This document shows, in pieces, positions 56,341 through 64,000 of a stretch of 64,000 nucleotides of DNA (position 1 is the first letter of the stretch; every line of letters begins with the position of its first letter). The position numbers were made by a program, and so were the translations under genes. The DNA comes from Siphonodentalium dalli (lineage: Eukaryota > Mollusca > Scaphopoda > Gadilida > Siphonodentaliidae), in the NCBI GenBank assembly GCA_032622095.1, contig CP136066.1, positions 95,069,319 to 95,133,318 on the forward strand. Reading direction: 5' to 3'. The notes under the pieces were generated by a model. That model saw nothing but the letters and a program-made list of their open reading frames with translations, was not told where the DNA came from and did not search any database.

Positions 56341-56974
56341 CTGCGTGGTGACATATTTGAGGTTTGTTATCGTGACACCATGCTGCGTGGTGACATATTT
56401 GAGGTTCGTTATCGTGACACCATGCTGCGTGGTGACATATTTGAGGTTCGTTATCGTGACACCATGCTGCGTGGTGACATATTTGAGGTTCGTTATCGTG
56501 ACACCATGCTGCGTGGTGACATATTTGAGGTTCGTTATCGTGACACCATGCTGCGTGGTGACATATTTGAGGTTCGTTATCGTGACACCATGCTGCGTGG
56601 TGACATATTTGAGGTTCGTTATCGTGACACCATGCTGCGTGGTGACATATTTGAGGTTCGTTATCGTGACACCATGCTGCGTGGTGACATATTTGAGGTT
56701 CGTTATCGTGACACCATGCTGCGTGGTGACATATTTGAGGTTCGTTATCGTGACACCATGCTGCGTGGTGACATATTTGAGGTTCGTTATCGTGACACCA
56801 TGCTGCGTGGTGACATATTTGAGGTTCGTTATCGTGACACCATGCTGCGTGGTGACATATTTGAGGTTCGTTATCGTGACACCATGCTGCGTGGTGACAT
56901 ATTTGAGGTTCGTTATCGTGACACCATGCTGCGTGGTGACATATTTGAGGTTCGTTATCGTGACACCATGCTGC
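56341..56974. repeat. 42-bp minisatellite, 15 units, 14 identical
   Basis: The unit CTGCGTGGTGACATATTTGA followed by GGTTCGTTATCGTGACACCATG... repeats with period 42 from 56341. The first unit has one base change (TTTGTT for TTCGTT). The next 14 are identical and a 4-base partial unit ends the array. Because 42 is a multiple of three and the unit has no stop in four frames, long open frames occur on both strands. The + frame repeats MLRGDIFEVRYRDT. No spacers, so it is not CRISPR. Confidence 0.95.
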
Positions 56975-57077
56975 ATTCACAATTTTTAAACTGATAAGCA
57001 GCTGATCCTGGTGAATCGAAAACTAAAGTTAGCAACTCTCGACCAATCAGATTGCATAATTTAGCGACAAATATTAA

Positions 57078-57330
57078 AGGTACTCAATCTGATTCGATGG
57101 TCCCCATTTCAACAGATTCCAACAACAACAACATTTTTTGAAATGCCGCTTCAGTTATCAGAATCGATTAATTGCCCAAAAATAATGCTAACCACAGTCA
57201 AATATAGTATAAATTTCCCCAAAACTTGTTAATTATCAACATTTTGTTAAACAAAATTTGGCCGGTTTGTCAAATATCTGACACACAAAAGCCAACTTGA
57301 ATTTAGAGTTATCCATCTTAATATGCAATT
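57078..57330. mobile_element. Family E left part
   Basis: TTAA at 57074-57077 and AGGTACTCAATCTGATTCGA; interior as in 6648 ('aaatgccgcttcagttatca', 'atgctaaccacagtcaa'). The right end is absent. Confidence 0.66.
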
Positions 57331-57413
57331 TGGTCCGGGACTGTCTTCTCGTCGACTTTTTACCAGGCCACAATTTGGGGGATCAAATAATAAATATCAA
57401 CATGTGCTGTATT

Positions 57414-57485
57414 TAACCCTTTCATGACAGGAGCAGCGCTGGCGCAGCATTAAAGATCCCGTGCCAATGCATTATCATATATATG
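57414..57485. mobile_element. Family A end fragment
   Basis: TTAACCCTTTCATGACAGGA with 'agcgctggcgcagcattaaa' and the first bases of the palindrome, then lost. Confidence 0.62.
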
Positions 57486-57589
57486 TGTATGTGATGAACT
57501 TTACTTTAAATCAGTGAGTGGAAATTTTAAGTGAAAACCTGATTCAAGTATCGGTCATTAGAAGAAAGTGTTAATTGATTTTGTTCCAG

Positions 57590-57882
57590 CCCTGGATCAG
57601 AGCCAAATGATACAGCAGCATCAAAGTCCACATGACTGTGGTCCCGATATCTGCTTGTATTATATTAGGCAGCGGGCCAGAGATCCTTGTTTGATATCCA
57701 GCAAATATTTTAATGAACAGGGAATTTGCTATGTAGATATTCGGGTATTTGCCGACTTGATAATCATTCTCCTTTATATATACACTAGGAGGCATTCTTT
57801 TCCATGGTACTTGAAACAGTTATCAGGTAGACGTTGCCGTCTTAATATGTCGTATCAGTATCGGTCATTTCCCTGTTCTTGA
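57590..57882 (+). pseudogene. Possible Ulp1/SENP-like cysteine protease C-terminal remnant
   Basis: After an acceptor-like TTTTGTTCCAG, an open frame of about 97 codons includes IQQHQSPHDCGPDICLYYI. The order Q-x5-D-C-G followed by C resembles the catalytic Gln...Asp-Cys-Gly block of C48 (Ulp1-type) proteases. The His and Asp part of the triad would lie upstream and is not seen. Past about residue 60 the peptide looks random. It may be an exon relic, possibly from a transposon that carried such a protease. Confidence 0.35.
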
Positions 57883-58709
57883 GGAGTTTGCACTTCAGAT
57901 GAGCGTCAAGTTTTTTTGGTTTTTGGCAACAAGGACATGTGGTTTTTGCACCTTCGAGGCATGTGTACTACGTTGCACTGAACACCTACCTCATGCACTG
58001 TCTTGTTTTACTCATCCCAGTATTTGTCCTGAGTGAACTCAAAATGACATGTGCCCAGTAGGCCAGAACATTGGCGAACAATGTGTTTTCAGCTTTTGGC
58101 TTAAACCGATATGGCTCATTTAAAGCTTATATAATACTAGTATACAACCTTAAGGGGATATCAAAACTTGTTTAGTTATTTACTGTCAATGATAAGAGCC
58201 AATTTTGTCAGTATTCGGCTGAAAACATACTGTTACAGTGAATTTTAATTTTGCCATTTATAAGAAGGCATCCCATCCCATATACATGTACATGTGTATG
58301 TGAATTTAAAAAAATCTCAATATCAAACTATCAAATTGAAGGGAAAAAATCATTATCCTTTTTAACCAATGTACGGTACCTGTTCACCTTCACAATGTGA
58401 GAGCTACATGTACATTCTAATTATGTAATTATGTAAAAAAAAAGAAGAAGTGGTTTAAACAAAATAAAAACAACAATATTCAAGGCTGGTCATTGGCGAG
58501 TTTGACAGGAAATATTTGCAACAAACGCAGTGCATTAACTAGCTTATGAACCCAAATAGGGTATGTACTCAGTTTACTATCTGAAATCATGACTGCGAGA
58601 AAATAAACCAAAGATTTTTCGTTGCATATTTGCATATCCTTAAGCTTGATTCTTGTCATTGTAGCATCCAAAATTTTAAACCACCCCACAATCAGTTTCA
58701 TAACACATA
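57883..58709. other. Intergenic sequence with no recognised feature
   Basis: AT-rich; nothing supported. Confidence 0.4.
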
Positions 58710-58793
58710 CCATAATGCCCTAAATAATCGACTCCTTAACCACAGCAGAATTACCCATAATGGTTAAGGAGTCAATTATTTATGGCATTACTG
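58710..58793. mobile_element. Family F, internally deleted (84 bp)
   Basis: Retains only the outer arms (ATAATGCCCTAAATAATCGA ... CAGCAGAATTACCCATAATG ... GGCATTACTG). The inner 'ggcttgttgccattcatcgg' arms are gone. Confidence 0.78.
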
Positions 58794-59116
58794 TAATATT
58801 GTAGGGACTTGAATATTTATTATCCATATCTATTCTGGTTTTCATCACAATATTTAATTTCAAGTGACATAGGTGCCGACATAAACTGTTGAGATGATAA
58901 AGTCTACTATTTTATAAATCTTAAAATACTGTACTTCCCAGTTTCTTAGATAAAACAATATTCCCTACCAAAAGGAATCTATTTCAACTATTATTAATAA
59001 ACTAATGGGTATAATTAATGTTATCTACACTAATTGGATTATACCAATCTGTCAAAAAGTGCTATATTATTAATCTAGAGGGATATTCAGGACAAATATG
59101 CAGACTACAGATAATA

Positions 59117-59300
59117 AAAGTGCAGAAAGAGTCCTATTTATTGGAGGGAAATGTTCACATGATAATTTCAACAAACGACCTGAAAAATTAGATTTTCAAA
59201 ATATGCAAAAAGTACAGAAAGAGTCCTATTTATTGGAGGGAAGTGTTCACATGATAATTTCAACAAACGACCTGAAAAATTAGATTTTCAAAATATTTTT
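59117..59300 (+). repeat. Tandem duplication with 92-bp period, family D-related
   Basis: 'gtgcagaaagagtcctattt', 'ttcacatgataatttcaaca' and 'gacctgaaaaattagatttt' occur twice, 92 bp apart, nearly identical. The unit derives from a family D-like element (compare 'aataagttcaacaaacgacct'). Confidence 0.8.
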
Positions 59301-59451
59301 CAATGCTTTGACCTTTTCCAATGTTTACTATCAAGTTTTGATTAAACTTTGGTATCTTATTTGACTTTGCTCAATGCGGCCTCTCTGACAGTAATGTTTA
59401 CATAACAAAAGTTTAGATACATGTATGTGAAATCTCGTTATTGAAGAGCTA

Positions 59452-59668
59452 CAGTAATGCTCTAATTAATCGACTCCATAACCACAGCAGAATTATTGGT
59501 AACTTTTCAGGATTTAGTCGGAAATATGGCTTGTTGCCATTCATCGGAAAGCCGAGAGCTTTCCGATGAATGGCAACAAGCCATATTTCCGACTAAATCC
59601 TGAAAAGTTACCCACAATTCTGCTGTGTTTAAGGAGTCGATTACTTAATTAGTTAATAGGCATTACTG
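59452..59668. mobile_element. TA-flanked foldback MITE, family F
   Basis: CAGTAATGCTCTAATTAATC to TTAATAGGCATTACTG, TA on both sides. Confidence 0.83.
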
Positions 59669-60053
59669 TACTTGGCATGATAACCGCATGAACCCACTTC
59701 AAAGGCCCTTGAGTCCCTTTAATGAGCACTATTTTGGAACCAAGTTAGCTTGATCTGCATTGTGTTGCATCTCCTGTGGTTTCGGTGTTCCTGGTTATAC
59801 CACATCACAAGACTGAACCCATCGTTTTTCATTTATTTTAATCACCATGAAATGAGAAATATGTCAATAATAGCTATAAAATGTGATTGATTTTTAAATT
59901 CTCAGCATCAATCGATACCTAAATAATGGCGTGGATCATGACCAGGATCGACCAATCATGGCAAAGGCATGTTCCTAATACCCTTCTGAGACTTGTTCAC
60001 TCAAACTAATTCCGTGAGAAAATTGGGTTTCTTATTCTTAACAGATATCTGTA

Positions 60054-60229
60054 CAGTTATGCCCTAAATAATCGACTCCTTAACCAAAGCAGAATTATGG
60101 GTAACTTTTCAGGTCGGAAATATGGCTTGTTGCCATTCATTGGCAACAAGCCATATTTCCAACTAAATCCTGAAAAATTTACCCATAATTCTTCTGTGGT
60201 TAAGGAGTCGATTATTTAGAGCTTTACTG
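60054..60229. mobile_element. TA-flanked foldback MITE, family F, short loop
   Basis: CAGTTATGCCCTAAATAATC to GATTATTTAGAGCTTTACTG, TA on both sides. The tip of the hairpin has been shortened to 'ttgttgccattcattggcaacaa', a perfect small palindrome. Confidence 0.82.
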
Positions 60230-61239
60230 TAGTTCTGCAGTTCTCTAATTCCGACAGTACAAAACCTTTGAACTGTTTGTTGTTCTGACCTGTTCTGACA
60301 GGTAACTTTATAACATTGAACAAACAATTAAGGCAGGGAATATATTTATTTGTGAATATGTATTCCTCAATAATCAACTTCACAGTAGGGGGTGGTCCCA
60401 GCTCGAGATTGCATGCTTTTTGTTTTACTTTTGTGTGCCAATATCGCAATAAACATTAAATTTAAATAATTACCTGGGAAAAATTCCATGATTGTAAGCG
60501 ATGCAAAGCAAAATCCCTCACAAAGTCACTTAATTCGCAATTACGAGTTGGGGACCTTTACCGACTGTGAAACATTTTATTATGGAACAGATATTAACTG
60601 AGAAATATATTACCTGCACTGTTTTTTCAATGTTATTAACTTCCCTCGCTGTCACAAATTCACAATATCAAAAAGTTCCCAGGTTTTGAACTGGTGGAGT
60701 ATGATCTCTACGGGCGTACTAGTAGCTAGAGTAAAGATTCATGGCATGATCTAGGTTTATCAGTGACTTACTAATACTCACTGATGGTTAGTTACTAGAT
60801 TCCCATTGATTCATTTGCAGGAGTGTGTTTATTGTCCAATTTCTATCTACTTATTTTTCATCTGTTATTTTACCAGTATTTTCAAATATTAAAGAGTGAC
60901 ACAAAGCTATTTAGCATCAAATTGCATTTGGGCATTTATAGGACTATATATGTATTAACATATATGTAAAACGTTATTTCTAAAATAATTTTCACTAGTA
61001 CCGAGGTTGTTGTTGAAATGGAAGGTCTGGAACTCTGAAAACATCTGTTTGTTGGTTCACGTAAACTGACCAAAGTTAAATACATTGTACATGTACTTCA
61101 CTGACATTGTTTTCAAGATAGTCGATAGTCTCAAATTAAATTAAAATATTACCTGACTGAGAACAAATAACTTTAAAATAAGATGTCAACATTTGCAAAA
61201 AAAGTTACATTCATCTGTCATGTTGTCCAAACTGACATA

Positions 61240-61284
61240 CTGTAATGCCCTAAATAATCGACTCCTTGACCACAGCAGAATTGA
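61240..61284. mobile_element. Family F left half only
   Basis: TACTGTAATGCCCTAAATAA with 'tcgactccttgaccacagcagaatt', then unrelated sequence. Confidence 0.65.
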
Positions 61285-62195
61285 TTAAAAATTATATTTT
61301 AAAACTTGCTGCTGATAAAATAATTTGTTTTTGGGAAAAATGCAACTAAAAAATGAGACTATAATATTTGAAGTCGGCAGCTAAAAAATGGGTCGGATGA
61401 GAGAGGGCAAACGAACAATCTTATAATTACGGCATTGTTTTTTTAAAATAATGATATAGCTACCGATGCTGAAACAAGTCAACTTTACATTACCTTAAAT
61501 TGGAAATCACTCAATTTAATGTAGTGTCCCAATAAGGTGACCAGCTCAACAAAGGTGACTGCTTCGGGGTGATTGCACTGGTGCAACATACAACCCAAAC
61601 AAATCTTAAGTAATTTATGATAATTGTTTTTGCTCGGGTGGTTAATAAGGTCTCTCAGTGTTCACATAGGTAACCTACTGTACTACCTTCAATGATCAAC
61701 CAAGTGAAAGGCAGGTGACTGTTGAGGTGACTGTTGACTCAAGTTACTGTCGGGTCACATTGAATTAATAGGCGTCTTTACTTAGGAGTTTGATTCATAT
61801 GTGTGAGTATGTATTGTTGTAAGGCTGGTATTCGTGGATTGTATGCATGGCTAAAGACCTACATGTATCTGACATACCGGTATGTTGCTTGAATCTTCGT
61901 GATGTTTTATCAAAATTTTTACATTTTATTGTGTGTGTATCATTTGAGTATTCATATAGTTTTGAGGTTATCCTTTTCAAAGTAATATAACATATTAAAG
62001 ACAGAGAGTGTAATATCATTTTGGTATGGGGTAGAGGGGGGGATCATGTAACCAATAGGCGATATTTTGGTGACGTCACAAGTCACGTGTCAAAACATCA
62101 ACAAACAAGCTGGTAGGCAGAAAGATGGAATCGCAGTGCATTCTCATAGAAGATATGATCGCGTGTTTGATAATCTACGAATAAAACCAAAGTAA
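61285..62195. other. Intergenic sequence with no recognised feature
   Basis: AT-rich. A TGACGTCA at about 62071 followed by CACGTG-like bases is noted but not assigned. Confidence 0.4.
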
Positions 62196-62276
62196 AACGG
62201 TAAAAACAAATCAGGAAATAGTTGTTGTGTTATTGGATGTTCCAATAGACTCGAACATGTTCAGAATAAGATATGA
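62196..62276 (+). pseudogene. Possible THAP-type zinc finger N-terminal remnant
   Basis: The frame reads NGKNKSGNSCCVIGCSNRLE then HVQNKI and a stop. The CC-V-x-GC-x-NR spacing resembles the start of THAP DNA-binding domains (first zinc cysteines, C-x2-4-C). The following bases contain further stops. A later 'gcgagcgacagatatgtgaa' might be a decayed downstream part. THAP domains occur in host genes and in P-type transposases. Confidence 0.35.
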
Positions 62277-64000
62277 TTGGATAGCAAATATATGATACGC
62301 TGAAATATTGCGAGCGACAGATATGTGAAATTATAACCAAATAATAAAAGATCGACCTTAATTGTTTTGAAAGTATAAATTTTATCGCAAAATTGTGTGA
62401 TAATTACAAACTTTTCCGACTTCGTTTGCATACCTTACAATTATGGAAACTTCCATCATATCCACCGCTGTAAATTCTTATTTTTATTTTATTTTCGTTT
62501 GTAAATTTTGTCGCTACTATATTTATTCGTCTACAAATCTTTGAGTTTCTACTACCGTTTCTCAAGAGCAAAGGGCGCCAAGACATTCAACCGAGGGCAA
62601 ACGGATGCGGCAGTGCATGTTTCCTGCCGATGGCATAATTCAGATTCTGCAAAATCTAACGACTAATCAGTCAAATAATATTTTAGTGACAATTATTTTG
62701 TTCATAGAGTTAAAATAGTCTATGAAATGAGAATTTGAGTTAATGTTTCCTTTATCCAACTTGCTGTTCAATCAAATAAGTTACTAGATTATTCGAATAG
62801 TGTTATAAATTTCAACTTTAAACCAAATAAACAAATGTAATTGCCACAAAAAGACTTACTCGAGTAATTGTTTAAGTGTGGAAAAATACGGAGCGTTTAT
62901 TGTTAGTATATTGCCGATATCGCTGGATATCGTATGAATATGAATATGTATCGTGTTTTTTAACTCTAGTGGAAAATATGTGCCATTCAGCTCACTGTCA
63001 CCTATCGTGACTTTAATTTCAACAGACTGTTTACATCTCAATTGGTTATTACTATAACATAATATATCTTAAAACCAGTAGTTTGTGATGGTAGGGAGCA
63101 TGCGGGTGTATTCCGGTCTCTCATGTGGCATGAATCCACTGGGGACCATAATGGAAATAAATGGTCTTAGGACTGTTTTCTTCCGCTATCCCCGATGGTT
63201 TTTGGTCACCTGTTAGTGCCGGACAACTCCTTTACAGGCCCATACACTATATAAACGCCATACTCATGCTGGGCTTTGGTCAGCTATGACAGTGGAGATG
63301 TACCACATGGTACAACTCATCCTTCCGTAGATGACCAATGTCCAGTAATAAATCAAATAATTTGGTATTCTAATTTCTATATTTTTACAATCTGTGTTTA
63401 TCTGTCGCATGTCACATGTATATTACACATATACCATGTATTCCTGTTTTTTATCTATACATGTAGGTTGTCCTACACAAATATGTGCTTAAAGACCATT
63501 AAAACGTATCTTATCTTATCTTATCTTAATAAAGAGCGTTTATCTGACTTTTTTGTGAAAACGAATTACAAAATTTCTGACTGCTATTTTGTCACCAAAG
63601 TATAAATATAAGGCTTACATAAAACTGTAGATTGGAAATTATTTTTTTTTACCGACGTATCTTACATCTCCTTTGAAATTACATATACGTACGCATACAG
63701 ACTTTGGAAGTTCAAACGGAACTAGATGAATTAAACTAGGCCTCAATCGAAAAAAAAATTGGGGTATTTGCCGCTCATGCATAATCCATGTCATTTATTT
63801 GGCTCATTTTCAATATTAATCAGTCATCTGCGTGTAACAGAACAATACACGCAGTGAAATCTATAGACACAATTATATTCGCCGTTATGCGAATTAATGA
63901 TACTTTAAATTAATGCATATAAATGGAGAATTCGACAGTGTGAATGGGCAAAATTACAACAAAGACAACTGAAAACATAAACTTGGTTCGTATATATATA
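62277..64000. other. Right end of window, no gene recognised
   Basis: AT-rich. A (TCTTA)n tract at about 63507-63529 follows 'cttaaagaccattaaaacg' and looks like the tail of a non-LTR retrotransposon or SINE. No reverse-transcriptase sequence is seen upstream. Confidence 0.4.

Noticed and set aside
56341-56974. Repeat array as CRISPR
   Set aside because: Units are contiguous with no variable spacers and the DNA is animal nuclear.
56261-56994. Four long open frames of 214-239 codons on both strands
   Set aside because: All come from the 42-bp tandem array, whose period keeps frames open. No splice, start or homology evidence supports a protein.

Overview
The window is metazoan nuclear DNA, most likely lophotrochozoan and probably molluscan. 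It is AT-rich, with spliced genes, long introns and a very dense load of small non-autonomous transposons. Two genes are recognised by protein similarity from memory of the families. The phylum is an inference from repeat style and should be treated as tentative.

Region 1 (1-20746, + strand) holds the 3' two thirds of an MCC gene (mutated in colorectal cancers, a coiled-coil scaffold). Nine exons join in phase to 527 codons plus a stop. They end in the class I PDZ ligand ETSL, as in vertebrate MCC. The first part of the protein lies upstream of the window. The introns are packed with MITEs and also hold decayed copies of pieces of MCC exons 3 and 5.

Region 2 (20747-36250) is intergenic. It is nearly all repeats: nested insertions with clear target duplications, TTAA-flanked palindromic elements, hairpin-headed pyrimidine-rich repeats and large inverted repeats.

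Region 3 (36251-38464, - strand) is an uninterrupted prolyl oligopeptidase (PREP, family S9A) gene of 737 codons. The catalytic residues are intact and there is an extra hydrophobic N-terminus. A nested pair of TA-flanked elements abuts its 3' end.

Region 4 (38465-64000) is repeat-rich and gene-poor. It holds one plausible isolated coding exon (50221-50335), remnants resembling a Ulp1-type protease (57590-57882) and a THAP zinc finger (62196-62276), and a 42-bp minisatellite with 14 identical units (56341-56974).

The most striking pattern is the transposon landscape. Several families share a TTAA target and termini starting CCCTTT, and three of them carry the same long palindromic core (ATTCTCTTATATATGCGAG and its complement). 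A separate TTAA family starts AGGTACTCAATCCGA. A TA-flanked foldback family starts CAGTAATGCCCTAA and is almost a perfect palindrome; one copy ends 25 bp before an MCC exon. All repeat families were defined by eye within this window, without any database.
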